The notes: a model not told the origin generated them from the sequence alone. Counted from the stretch's first letter, positions 1-8,447 are shown. The stretch: 64,000 nt of DNA from Candidatus Vecturithrix granuli (GCA_000739535.1 DF820467.1:203895-267894), one strand, 5' to 3'. Made by a program: numbers and translations.

Positions 1-578
1 TGGTTTTTGCGATTTTTCACCAGATCATTTGACAGGGAAACGACTTTGTAATTGTCTTTTCCGATGCTGTTCAGTTCTTGTTGAATTTTTTTGAGCGCGA
101 GTTCTTTTTCCGTTATCTCTTCTATCAATGCCTGCCATTCCTGCTCTGTATGCATCTGCAAGTCGCCCGACAATTCGAGATCACTGGCGAGTTTTTTTAA
201 GCGATCCCCTGGCGTGACCAGGCGTTCCAACATTCTGCCGATAATTTCCAGTCCTTCCTGATGGTTTTTGATCTCCTGTTGCAACTCGTCAGGGAAGGCG
301 GCGACAATCTCCCGGTTTTCCACAATGATCTGTTTAGCTGCGTCTGCGGCGCGTTCGATTTCGGACAATAAGGTTTTGCCGTGTTTTTCCCAGTAACGGG
401 CTTCTTCAAGGTTGGCGTCATATTGCTGCCGATCGTCTTCAAACTGTGCTTCCTCGCTTTTCCTGGCGCTGGCAATCAATTCGTCAAGATCGAATTCCGG
501 TTGGAGGTCCGCTGTCGGTTGCTCCTCTAAAACCTTCGGTTCCTCCTGAACAGATACCTGTGCTTCTGATGTTGTCAT
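1..578 (-). CDS. Coiled-coil hypothetical protein, 3' end beyond window
   Basis: This frame is open from an ATG at 578 to the window edge, giving 192 codons without a stop, so the C-terminus lies outside. A GGAGG sequence precedes the ATG by about 7 bases. The protein is acidic and rich in Glu, Gln, Lys and Leu, with long heptad-like stretches suggesting coiled coils. No enzymatic motif is visible. It begins 26 bases after the stop of the upstream Hsp70 gene, so it is very probably cotranscribed with it. A GrpE-like nucleotide exchange role would be attractive because of its place after two Hsp70 genes, but I see no GrpE signature. The function is unknown. Confidence 0.8.
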   Translation of the reverse strand, partial: MTTSEAQVSVQEEPKVLEEQPTADLQPEFDLDELIASARKSEEAQFEDDRQQYDANLEEARYWEKHGKTLLSEIERAADAAKQIIVENREIVAAFPDELQQEIKNHQEGLEIIGRMLERLVTPGDRLKKLASDLELSGDLQMHTEQEWQALIEEITEKELALKKIQQELNSIGKDNYKVVSLSNDLVKNRKN

Positions 579-604
579 CGCACGTTCCTCCTGAGTTTAT
601 GCGG

Positions 605-2185
605 TTATGATTCTTTAATTTCCAATTCCTCCGAAGAGCTTGAACTGCTTGCTCTGACTTTGAGTAAATTTTGCTGATCGATCTCGAACCTGACTGTAAT
701 TCGTTCCTGGCCGCGTGGTTTTGGCGGAATGCCGGTCAGGAAAAATTCTCCGATACATTTCACGCCTTCTGAGGAGACATATTCGACTTCATCAAGGGTT
801 TGATACACTCGGATCGCCAGTTCGGTCATATTATCCCTGGGCGTGCTGTATTCCTTTGTGGCAGCCGCCGGCTCATCAGCCGGAATATCCGTGCCTTTGC
901 GGATAAGACAGCTAAATTTGCCGCCGACCACTTCAATGCCCAGGTTATGCGTCACTTTATCGTGCAATTGGATTTTGAACGCCGGGGTATCATCAGCTTC
1001 TTTCGGCACGAAATCGGCGTCTTGCGGCAGATTCATGGTTGCTCCCAGAATTGCGGCCCCGCGCGCAATCGCCGTATCCGGATCAATATCCGAATACGGT
1101 TCTCTGCCAAACATTTCCTGAAGCATTTCTTTGACCAGAGGCACTTTGGTTGAGCCGCCGACCAGTATGATGCGATCGATGTCTCTGATGGTAAATTGAG
1201 CGGCATCCAGGGCTTTTTGCACGGCTTCTCTGGTGTCCATGACCAGATCACGAATGACATCGTTAAACTGCTCGCGCGTCACTTCCATCTCAACATGATA
1301 CGGCGTGCCGCTTTCATCGTGAATAATATTGGGAATATGAATATTGGCCGTCGAAGCTTCGGTCAGCTCATGTTTGGCCTCCATCACGGCCTCTTTCAGT
1401 TTTTGCTGGGCGTTGCGGAGTTTATTTTCATTGATCCCCTGATCTTTTTTCAGATCGAGGATGTCAATGCCGGAGTGCTCGCGTAATGTGCTGGCAACAA
1501 TCGCCATCAGCCGCTCATCAAAGTCGTCGCCGCCTAATTCCGAAATGCCTTCTTTTGCCAGCACGCTGAAGGTTTTCTGATCATCCTCTGTTGAATTGAC
1601 CTGGAGAATTGAGACATCAAAAGTGCCGCCGCCGAGATCATAGACCAGAATCGTCTGGTCGCGCTCTTTTTCCAGCGCATAAGCATAGGCGGCCGCCACC
1701 GGTTCTTCTAACAGGTGGAGCACCTCCAGATTTGCCAGTTCCGCGGCTTTCCTGGTCGCTTTCTTTTTGGCGTCGTCGAAATTGGCAGGCACGCAGATCA
1801 CCGCATATTTGGGAATGCCGCCGAGTTCAAAGGCTTCATACTGCTGCACGCCCGCTGCGACTTTTAAGAGAATTTCGGCCGCAATATCCGAGGGGGTATA
1901 AACTTTTTCCGGTTTGCCATCAAAGACTTTGGTCCAGTCTTCTCCCATTTTGCGTTTGATAGAAATGATCGTATTTTCAGGATCGATGATGCTGCGCGAT
2001 TTCGCTTGCTGTCCGACAAGGATGTCGCCATTCCTCAGCACCGACACCACAGAAGGCAGGGTTTTGGCCCCATAGATTGGGATAATTTCAGCCTGTCCGG
2101 CTTTATACACCGCAACAGCAGTATTGGTGGTGCCCAAATCAATTCCAAGAACATAGCCGCTATAGGTTTCTCCTGTCTGACTCAT
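605..2185 (-). CDS. Hsp70/DnaK-like chaperone lacking the lid
   Basis: An Hsp70-family ATPase of 526 residues. The actin-like nucleotide domain shows the phosphate-1 motif GIDLGTTN (14-21), phosphate-2 motif DLGGGTFD (183-190) and adenosine motif LVGGSTKVP (341-349). The substrate-binding beta domain follows at about 405-515. The chain then stops in a Ser-rich tail (513-518) and ends in EIKES, so the alpha-helical lid of DnaK (about 638 residues in E. coli) is missing. SD GGGAG precedes the ATG. It follows a second lidless Hsp70 and precedes a coiled-coil gene, and no dnaJ or grpE is recognised nearby. It is probably a specialised paralog, not the housekeeping DnaK. Lidless Hsp70s bind substrate with faster exchange; applying that here is inference. 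Confidence 0.93.
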   Translation of the reverse strand: MSQTGETYSGYVLGIDLGTTNTAVAVYKAGQAEIIPIYGAKTLPSVVSVLRNGDILVGQQAKSRSIIDPENTIISIKRKMGEDWTKVFDGKPEKVYTPSDIAAEILLKVAAGVQQYEAFELGGIPKYAVICVPANFDDAKKKATRKAAELANLEVLHLLEEPVAAAYAYALEKERDQTILVYDLGGGTFDVSILQVNSTEDDQKTFSVLAKEGISELGGDDFDERLMAIVASTLREHSGIDILDLKKDQGINENKLRNAQQKLKEAVMEAKHELTEASTANIHIPNIIHDESGTPYHVEMEVTREQFNDVIRDLVMDTREAVQKALDAAQFTIRDIDRIILVGGSTKVPLVKEMLQEMFGREPYSDIDPDTAIARGAAILGATMNLPQDADFVPKEADDTPAFKIQLHDKVTHNLGIEVVGGKFSCLIRKGTDIPADEPAAATKEYSTPRDNMTELAIRVYQTLDEVEYVSSEGVKCIGEFFLTGIPPKPRGQERITVRFEIDQQNLLKVRASSSSSSEELEIKES

Positions 2186-2210
2186 GATTTTTCTCCCTTG
2201 TCAATCACGC

Positions 2211-2266
2211 GTTTGTAGTAAACGCTTTAGCGTTTTATCACGCCGCTGAAGCGGCTACTACGAACG
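2211..2266. repeat. GTAGT/GCTTTAGC/CTGAAG palindromic repeat, copy 1 (inverted)
   Basis: Contains GTTTGTAGTAAACGCTTTAG (from 2211), GCCGCTGAAGCGGC and ACTACGAACGT. Read on the minus strand it has the order of the copies at 15745 and 23228. AACGCTTTAGCGTT and GCCGCTGAAGCGGC are each perfect stems. It lies between the two Hsp70 genes. Confidence 0.75.
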
Positions 2267-2280
2267 TGAACGATAGCTCT

Positions 2281-3819
2281 TTATGTTGTCATCCTCACCT
2301 GAACGGTTTTGGATTTGGCATCTCCATATCTCAACATGTCATCTACCGTCGCCAGATCAAGATCTCCATTGTGCATGGCGGCATAATTGATAAGCGGCAG
2401 CAGTTTTTCGCTGATCGGAAATTGGACTGCGGTAAAATGAATGATGCCGTCAGCGTCTAATTCGAATATTGCCCCGACCGGGACAAGGTTTTCCTGGGGC
2501 GGTGAGATGGGCAGTTCGATTTCTCCCAGATAGTCATTTTGCAACGGGTTAGGCTGTTCTCCGCGAAACACCCGCATTTTCACAAATGGCTGTCCGGGAT
2601 AACCGGTAGATCCGAGAAATCCGCCGCGACAGGGATAGCTGGTTTGACGCGGAATAATTGCCCGAAACATCAATTGCTGCTGTTCATTTAACGCATCTAC
2701 TCCGAGCGAATGCCCGGTCACATCAGAAATTTCTATCGGCAGAGCTTCTTCTGCCGGTAAAAAGAGATTGGCCGCCACAATAGACGCGCCATGTGACACG
2801 ACTTCATCAACCCGGTCAGCAATGTATGGATCTTTAATCTGTTGGGCAATCACCTCACGCACCGCTTTATTTTTGGTTGAGCCGCCGACTAAAATCACCC
2901 GGTCAATGTCGCGCGGCGTCAGGTTCGCGTCGCGCAGAACGGCTTTCATGCACTGAATCGTGCGCTGCAAGAATGGGTCGATCAGCCGATTGTATTCAGT
3001 TATCGAAATTTCGAGGCTCAGAGGATAGCCTAAACAGTCGGGGAGATTGATGAAGGCGGTTTCGGATTCTGACAGTTCGATTTTGGCAGTTTCAGCGGCT
3101 TCTTTCAAGCGTTGTTGGGCGATGCGCCCTTCGCGGCTGTTGTTATTCAGCACATCAATCCCGGTTTTTTTTCTGAAGGCCGCGGCCGCCCAGTTGATGA
3201 TGGCCTGATCAAAGTCGTCGCCGCCGAGACGGCTGTCGCCGCCGACGGCTTTGACGTTAAAGTTATTGCCGCGAATTTCCAGAACCGAAACGTCAAACGT
3301 GCCGCCGCCGAGATCATAGACCATGATCGTCTGATCGCGTTCCTTATCCAATCCATACGCAATCGCGGCAGCGGTCGGTTCAGGAAGCAGACGCAGAACG
3401 TTTAATCCGGCTTCTTCCCCGGCCTTTTTCGTATCTTCGCGCTGAGCCTCGGTAAAATAGGCCGGCACTGTAATGACCGCATCCCAGATTTCTTCCCCCA
3501 GGACACTTTGTGCGCTTTCGACCAGTTGTTTTAAGACCATGCTGGCAATATTGACCGGCGTCAGGGTTTTAAACCGGATACGATATGATTTGCTGCGATC
3601 TCCCATAAAGCGTTTTGAGGAAAAAATCGTATTTTCTGGGTCGATCAACATTCTGGATTTAGCGGCCTGACCGATGAGCACATCGCCCTCTTCACGAAAG
3701 GAGATGACCGAAGGCATGGTCGCACGCCCCTTGATCTGGAGCGTCTCAGCGATCCCGCGACGATAGATGGATACCACAGAATTGGTGGTGCCAAGATCAA
3801 TCCCCACTGCGTAAGCCAT
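2281..3819 (-). CDS. Second lidless Hsp70/DnaK-like chaperone
   Basis: A 512-residue Hsp70 paralog. It has GIDLGTTN (6-13), DLGGGTFD (169-176) and LVGGSTKNK (310-318), then a divergent substrate-binding beta domain (about 365-475) and a short C-terminal tail, again with no helical lid. The frame is open 16 codons further upstream, but AAAGGAG lies just before the ATG at 3819, and the longer N-terminus would be translated from a 27-bp inverted repeat, so 3819 is the start. The beta domain differs clearly from that of the neighbouring paralog, suggesting different clients. It lies between a trypsin-like protease and the other Hsp70, all on one strand, consistent with a chaperone-protease unit. 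Confidence 0.92.
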   Translation of the reverse strand: MAYAVGIDLGTTNSVVSIYRRGIAETLQIKGRATMPSVISFREEGDVLIGQAAKSRMLIDPENTIFSSKRFMGDRSKSYRIRFKTLTPVNIASMVLKQLVESAQSVLGEEIWDAVITVPAYFTEAQREDTKKAGEEAGLNVLRLLPEPTAAAIAYGLDKERDQTIMVYDLGGGTFDVSVLEIRGNNFNVKAVGGDSRLGGDDFDQAIINWAAAAFRKKTGIDVLNNNSREGRIAQQRLKEAAETAKIELSESETAFINLPDCLGYPLSLEISITEYNRLIDPFLQRTIQCMKAVLRDANLTPRDIDRVILVGGSTKNKAVREVIAQQIKDPYIADRVDEVVSHGASIVAANLFLPAEEALPIEISDVTGHSLGVDALNEQQQLMFRAIIPRQTSYPCRGGFLGSTGYPGQPFVKMRVFRGEQPNPLQNDYLGEIELPISPPQENLVPVGAIFELDADGIIHFTAVQFPISEKLLPLINYAAMHNGDLDLATVDDMLRYGDAKSKTVQVRMTT

Positions 3820-3832
3820 GATGTTCTCCTTT

Positions 3833-3909
3833 GAAACTACAGGAATTGATATATAAGCAGGAATCATTTCGAAGAGAATTTTTGCTTATATATCAATTCC
3901 TGTAGTTTC
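3833..3909. repeat. 27-bp perfect inverted repeat upstream of Hsp70
   Basis: GAAACTACAGGAATTGATAT (3833-3852, arm to 3859) pairs without mismatch with 3883-3909; the loop is 23 bases. It lies in the gap between the protease stop and the second Hsp70 gene; its inner edge touches the ribosome site at 3824-3831, so the stem could influence initiation. Confidence 0.88.
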
Positions 3910-3927
3910 GCTCGCATACCTCTCTTG

Positions 3928-4533
3928 TCACTCTGCAACGGTAAATTCACGTGCACGTTGTAATTTGATCCTCAATTGTGAGGCAAAGGCAAAAATATAT
4001 CTGAGCGCAATCGCAAAACCCAACCCTTGTGCATGTTCAATGGAAATCATGCTGTTCGCCATGCCGATCACTTCACCTTTTTCGTTCAGAATGGGGCCGC
4101 CGCTATTTCCTGGATTGAGAGCCACATCCGTCTGAATAAAACTTGCGCCCTGAATCAGGCGATTGCGATTGCTGATAATGCCTTGCGACACGGTAAAATC
4201 TAAGCCTAAGGGATGGCCGAGCGCGTACACACGCTGACCGGTCTGGATCGACATAGGGTCTGCAAAAGTCAAACAGGGCGCATGAAGTTGATCGATTTTA
4301 AGCATAGCCAGATCGTACAGCGGATCTTGCGCCAGCACTGGTGATTGCCAGATTTTTCCATAGGAAGACACTACTTCGAGCGTTTCCGAATGGATCACAT
4401 GGCGGCATGTGAGAATATGGCCATCCGAACTCACGACAAACCCGGTTCCCATCCCATTGCCGCTGCGTAAAAGGAATACAGCGTCTTCTGCACTGCGAAG
4501 AATGTCTTCTATTGATACTCCAGGCATCATCAC
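3928..4533 (-). CDS. Trypsin-like serine protease, cytoplasmic HtrA-like
   Basis: A compact S1-type protease domain of 201 residues with the catalytic triad H45 (TCRHVIH), D74 (LYDLAML) and S144 (PGNSGGP). The family resembles the DegP/HtrA protease domain, but there is no signal peptide and no PDZ domain, and the N-terminus is a short acidic helix. The protein is therefore expected in the cytoplasm, which is unusual for this family. The start is GTG at 4533 or one of the two following ATGs; GAGAGGG lies 6 bases before the GTG. It sits between a TerD gene and a lidless Hsp70. Cleavage of clients presented by the Hsp70s or Ter proteins is an inference. Confidence 0.88.
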   Translation of the reverse strand: MMMPGVSIEDILRSAEDAVFLLRSGNGMGTGFVVSSDGHILTCRHVIHSETLEVVSSYGKIWQSPVLAQDPLYDLAMLKIDQLHAPCLTFADPMSIQTGQRVYALGHPLGLDFTVSQGIISNRNRLIQGASFIQTDVALNPGNSGGPILNEKGEVIGMANSMISIEHAQGLGFAIALRYIFAFASQLRIKLQRAREFTVAE

Positions 4534-4615
4534 ATTCTACCCTCTCGGAAATACTCTCGGAATTCCAACCCAATTACTTGCAATTCCAGAGGAAAGGCGA
4601 TGGAGCAGGTACGGA

Positions 4616-5194
4616 TTACGCATTGACAATTAAATGCGCACCAGGAATTGTCTCGGCAAACTGAGCCAGATCCATAATATCATTCTTATTAATCAGCCTG
4701 GCCCCCATCGGGCTGGTATTATCAATTTTGCAAATGACAGCGACATGCCCCTTATCCCGAGAATTCAGGAGTACTTCGACCGCATCGCCCTTATCATTCG
4801 TCACCGTGACAGAGCCGTCATAATTGCTAAACGTCGAGGATTTATTATCAACCGCGTCGTCATAATTAATCGTGACAATATACAATTCAGCCATGTCATC
4901 CAATTTGGTGATACGGATAATCTCTTCATTTTCGCTTTTGGCTTCTTTATTATCATCAAATCCTTCATCGCCGCTAAGTTCGATGAAAGGAAAACTGTTT
5001 AAACTCCCTAAATCACCACCCGGATAATTGTCTGAAAATACGCCGCCGGTTCGTCCATCTTTGGTTTTATAGAAGGCCATCAAATCCAGATCCACTGCCG
5101 CCGTCCACTTCAGCGACACCATGAGCTGTTTCACCGATACATACGCTTCTTCATCTTTGGTGGTAAGCGTTACCTTGCGTTTCAACGTTGCCAT
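4616..5194 (-). CDS. TerD-family protein
   Basis: A single TerD domain of 192 residues. The N-terminus MATLKRKVTLTTK and the later segments AAVDLDLMAFYK, FSDNYPGGDLGS, IRITKLDDMAE and NKNDIMDLAQF are typical of TerD/TerE/TerZ proteins. TerD domains bind calcium through acidic loops, and the DLDL and GDLGS segments are candidate ligand regions. The protein is soluble and acidic. It is a clear paralog of the N-terminal half of the TerD-TerA fusion at 6046-7233. A 26-bp perfect hairpin (5209-5261) separates it from the vWA gene upstream. In known Ter systems these proteins act with vWA proteins in stress or phage response; the role here is inferred. Confidence 0.93.
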   Translation of the reverse strand: MATLKRKVTLTTKDEEAYVSVKQLMVSLKWTAAVDLDLMAFYKTKDGRTGGVFSDNYPGGDLGSLNSFPFIELSGDEGFDDNKEAKSENEEIIRITKLDDMAELYIVTINYDDAVDNKSSTFSNYDGSVTVTNDKGDAVEVLLNSRDKGHVAVICKIDNTSPMGARLINKNDIMDLAQFAETIPGAHLIVNA

Positions 5195-5208
5195 ATTTTT
5201 TTTCCAGT

Positions 5209-5261
5209 CAGGAGTGCGAAAGCTCTGCTTTCGCTGCGAAAGCAGAGCTTTCGCACTCCTG
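5209..5261. repeat. 26-bp perfect hairpin, GGAGTGCGAAAGC type
   Basis: CAGGAGTGCGAAAGCTCTGC (from 5209, arm to 5234) pairs with 5236-5261 with a single-base loop. Each arm is itself partly palindromic (GCGAAAGC.GCTTTCGC). It lies between the vWA and TerD genes and could lower expression of genes behind it. Confidence 0.88.
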
Positions 5262-5267
5262 CACTCT

Positions 5268-5963
5268 TTAATATAACTTTTTCTGCCTGGCTTCTCGTAA
5301 CCAGGATGGAAACTCTGTTAACATGCGCTTATACAATTCGTCATCTGAAATGCTGCCAATATCGTTCAGCGCAAAGAAATTGGCGTTGTCAATAAAGCGG
5401 CCCGACATCGTATCTAATTTTCCAAGAAAGCTGAACATCCCTTTGCCGATGCCGACAAACTGCCAGAAAATCGGAGACCTGGAGGCTTGCACAATGGCCT
5501 TCTCAGCTTCCGATTGGTCATGATTATCCCCATCTGTCACAAACAGCACATACGCCGGATCGCCCGGTTGAGTTGTGTATTTTTTGACAATCCGGTTGAT
5601 GACGCCGGCGTAATTCGTGCTGCCTTCAAGCCGGTAGCGGCTTGTGATTTCACGTTCCACAAACTCAAAAAAATTCTGTTCCGATAATTCGCCGACTTCA
5701 TAGTCATCCCTGCCAAATAAAAAAATGTCAACCGCGCCGTTATCGTCGAATTTCACCCCCAGGGCTAATAAGCGTTCGCAGACTTCCTGCACAATGCCCT
5801 GTTCAAACATTTTGCGCATCGAGACCGAAATATCCAGGGCCAAGGCGACCCGCGCCCGCTGCCCTTCTAATCCGGCGTTTTTTACGGCAAGCGTGACTTT
5901 CTTTTTTAATTGCACCAGGTGTTCTTCAGCTTTTTTTCGTTTGAGCTGCACCGCTTGACTCAT
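5268..5963 (-). CDS. vWA-domain protein of Ter type
   Basis: A 231-residue von Willebrand factor A domain protein. The MIDAS metal site is complete: DISVS (D44, S46, S48), the T116 region GSTNY and TDGD (143-146). The fold resembles the vWA domains of TerF and TerY. The first 38 residues form a charged helix and the C-terminus ends in a basic helix. No signal peptide or membrane segment is present, so it is cytoplasmic. It is encoded between a TerD-TerA fusion and a TerD gene, which matches the known partnership of vWA and TerD modules. Metal-dependent protein docking is its likely activity; the partner is unknown. Confidence 0.92.
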   Translation of the reverse strand: MSQAVQLKRKKAEEHLVQLKKKVTLAVKNAGLEGQRARVALALDISVSMRKMFEQGIVQEVCERLLALGVKFDDNGAVDIFLFGRDDYEVGELSEQNFFEFVEREITSRYRLEGSTNYAGVINRIVKKYTTQPGDPAYVLFVTDGDNHDQSEAEKAIVQASRSPIFWQFVGIGKGMFSFLGKLDTMSGRFIDNANFFALNDIGSISDDELYKRMLTEFPSWLREARQKKLY

Positions 5964-6045
5964 CTTTTATCTTCTTGCGCCCATCAAACACGCCGTTATG
6001 ATGTAAACACGTATGTTTCCCGAGCAGCAAGCCCCCTTCATCGAT

Positions 6046-7233
6046 TTAATCTTTTTTGCCGGCAACCCATTGCAAGCCCCATTTATACGCTTGATCAACA
6101 TCCTGATGACCACGGAAGTATTGGACGATTTTGGTAACCTTGAAGGCATTGTTCACATTTTCAAACAGTGCAATGGCGCACATAGGCATTCCATCGCGGT
6201 GATCGTCCAGGTGTACAATAATATCGGGCGAACCGGCTTGTTTGATCGTCACCATGCCATCAGCTTGCGACCAGTTTGCCACGCCTTCATAGATGTACGA
6301 ATAGACCAGAATCCGTTTGAATTCCTGCATGTAATCACCGTTAATGCGCAGATTTTCTCCTTCGGCCCAGGCGCCGGTGCGGTCGTCGCCGCAGTGAAAA
6401 ATATAGGGCGATTGATTATACGCGCCAAAGGTCTTCCCCAGAGGCTGTATCGCGGACTTGATGCCATTTTTTAATTCGAAGAGACAGCCTAGATCAAGAT
6501 CAATCGCCTGCCCGCCGCCGCTGAATATTTTGGAGAGTAATCCGCCAGATTGTTTCAGCTGAGGACGCTGATTCCAATTCAGATTCACTAATATTTCCCC
6601 GACTTTGCCGCCGCTTTTTGGTTTGAGCGTAACCGATTCACCCTTTTTCTTCAACACAATTTTCGAGGCCAGGTTCAGTTGATTGGCACCTGGAATATTT
6701 GCTTGAAATTCTGCCATGCTCATGATCCGGTTTTCATTGATCAATTTCGCGCCCATAAACCCGGTATTATCAATTTTGGCAATCACCGCAACCGCACCAG
6801 GCTGAGAAGAATCCAGGGGCACAGACACATTCTCCCCTTTATCATCAACGACCGTGACTTGCGCATCGTACTTGCTAAAGCGCGACTCCTGCCCCTGGCT
6901 GGCGTCGGTAAAATTAATCGTACAGATATACACCTCCGCCATATCATCTAATTTCGTAATGCGGATCACTTCTTCATTTTGACCGCCGGTAGCGCCAACC
7001 CCGGCGTCTGCGCTGAGTTGGATAAAAGGAAACGTGTTCAGGCTGCCCATATCCCCGCCCGCGTAGTTATCGGAAAAAATACCACCCACGCGCCCATCTT
7101 TGGTTTTATAAAACGCCATCAGGTCGAGGTCAACAGAAGCAGTCCATTGGAGGGTAACCATCAATTGTTTGACAGAGACATACGCTTCCTGGCCTTTCGT
7201 TTTCAGTGTGACCTTCGGTTTTAACGTCGCCAT
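6046..7233 (-). CDS. TerD-TerA two-domain fusion protein
   Basis: A 395-residue protein with two Ter-type domains. Residues 1-190 are a TerD domain (SVDLDLMAFYK, FSDNYAGGDMGS, IRITKLDDMAEVY). Residues about 200-395 are a second, TerA-like domain (AIDLDLG, HCGDDRTGAWAEGENLRI). The frame extends 62 codons upstream, but AGGAGG lies just before the ATG at 7233 and the extension is not conserved in appearance. It is the first gene of the minus-strand Ter/Hsp70 block, after a 303-base divergent intergenic region. TerA and TerD are usually separate proteins, so the fusion fixes them in one chain. Confidence 0.9.
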   Translation of the reverse strand: MATLKPKVTLKTKGQEAYVSVKQLMVTLQWTASVDLDLMAFYKTKDGRVGGIFSDNYAGGDMGSLNTFPFIQLSADAGVGATGGQNEEVIRITKLDDMAEVYICTINFTDASQGQESRFSKYDAQVTVVDDKGENVSVPLDSSQPGAVAVIAKIDNTGFMGAKLINENRIMSMAEFQANIPGANQLNLASKIVLKKKGESVTLKPKSGGKVGEILVNLNWNQRPQLKQSGGLLSKIFSGGGQAIDLDLGCLFELKNGIKSAIQPLGKTFGAYNQSPYIFHCGDDRTGAWAEGENLRINGDYMQEFKRILVYSYIYEGVANWSQADGMVTIKQAGSPDIIVHLDDHRDGMPMCAIALFENVNNAFKVTKIVQYFRGHQDVDQAYKWGLQWVAGKKD

Positions 7234-7536
7234 GCTCTTGCCTCCTGTTCCTATCACTGTAAAATTTCTGGAATAAAGATGAAAAAAACCTACAAACTTT
7301 TTACTCAACAGAACGGGTTTGTCAAGTACTTTTTTCACAGGAGAATAAATCGGAATACGCCACGTTTTTTCTTGACAGTTCACACCGATGAAACATAGTG
7401 AAGTTACCTTGGTCATCAATGACCGATTTCAACGGTAAAAGTCCGCTTATCCAAACTACAGGACGCTTCAGCGTCCTTCAGCTTTGAGACTGGCGATTGA
7501 TCGCCAGAGAATCGAGGGGGAGGAACGCGAGGATTC
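7234..7536. promoter_or_regulatory. Divergent promoter region of the Ter/Hsp70 block
   Basis: This 303-base gap separates the minus-strand Ter/Hsp70 block from a plus-strand gene and must hold both promoters. On the minus strand TTGACA at 7325-7320 is followed at 16 bases by TAAAAA, a weak sigma-70 match. On the plus strand TTGACA at 7373-7378 is followed by a weak CATAGT. Two perfect short palindromes lie before the plus-strand gene: 7461-7476 (GGACGCTTCAGCGTCC) and 7491-7506 (TGGCGATTGATCGCCA). They could be operators or repeat remnants. Confidence 0.4.
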
Positions 7537-8391
7537 ATGAAAAAATCATCAACATTTGGCAAGATTGTCCGAGACATTCTGGGGAAAGACGAAAAACGCT
7601 CGCATCTGGAAAAAGAGATTGTGAAACTGGCGCAACGGAAAGGAGGGCGATTGTCCATTCTTGAAATTGTGGCTGAAACGTCCATGAGCACCAAAGAAGC
7701 GGATGAGATTATGGAAGAGATGACCGTGAAAGGCTACGTCATCATGGATGTGACCGAGTCAGGCGGCATTCTTTACACTTTTCCCGGCATCGTCGAAAAA
7801 GCGCAGCAGGAAAAGCAGGAGTGGTTCAAACGTGAAGTAACCAGAGAGACAGTTCCCTCGCAGCTGCCTAAATCTCAGCCCCCTGACGGACAAAGATCAA
7901 TCATCCGGCATGATGCTTCTGGCAGCCGCCCTCCTTTTCCTCTCCCTGAACAAAGAACACAACGCTCTGAACCTGCTCCGCCTCCGCCTCCCAAACCCAA
8001 AGTGACGCCCAAAATAGAAGCCCAGGGCTTTATTTTTGAATTACAAGAGTGCAAACGCTCAGGCAACAACATCCTCTGTATCTTCCAGGTGAAGAGCAAT
8101 AAACAGAATAAAAAACTGGCGATTCGTCCCGGCGTCAAAGTGCTTGACCAATCTGGCAAGCAATATTCAGCGCGAGTCCAGGTGCTCAGCGGCGAGGTTG
8201 AAAATACAATTGAATATATATGGATGTCCCTTCGCGCCTGGATCTCTTTGAAATTCCAGGTGACAATCAATATGGGTTCCTGGCAGACGGCCTGGCAAAT
8301 CAAAACCCTCTCACTGCTTGAATTATCCTGTAAAGATGATATTCTCGGCCCGGAGTTTACCGCGCCGTTTCGAGATATTTCTCTCTCATAA
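7537..8391 (+). CDS. Hypothetical protein: winged-helix-like N-terminus, Pro linker, beta domain
   Basis: A 284-residue protein I cannot assign to a named family. Residues about 20-85 have the pattern of a winged helix (KEIVKLAQRKGG, then TSMSTKEADEIMEEMTVKGY). Residues 100-155 form a Pro/Gln/Arg-rich linker including a run of six prolines. Residues 160-284 look like a beta sandwich (EAQGFIFELQECKRSGN) with hydrophobic strands. GAGGGGGAGG stands upstream of the ATG. It is divergent from the Ter/Hsp70 block and shares its intergenic region, so it could be a regulator or an accessory component; that is inference from position. Confidence 0.75.
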   Translation: MKKSSTFGKIVRDILGKDEKRSHLEKEIVKLAQRKGGRLSILEIVAETSMSTKEADEIMEEMTVKGYVIMDVTESGGILYTFPGIVEKAQQEKQEWFKREVTRETVPSQLPKSQPPDGQRSIIRHDASGSRPPFPLPEQRTQRSEPAPPPPPKPKVTPKIEAQGFIFELQECKRSGNNILCIFQVKSNKQNKKLAIRPGVKVLDQSGKQYSARVQVLSGEVENTIEYIWMSLRAWISLKFQVTINMGSWQTAWQIKTLSLLELSCKDDILGPEFTAPFRDISLS

Positions 8392-8447
8392 CCCTAATAT
8401 CTAAGCCCACGGAACACACGGAACGACACAGAAAAAAGAACGCATAG

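Noticed and set aside
1-578. Assignment as GrpE
   Set aside because: Position after Hsp70 genes and coiled coil are suggestive, but no GrpE beta-domain signature is visible and the end is missing.
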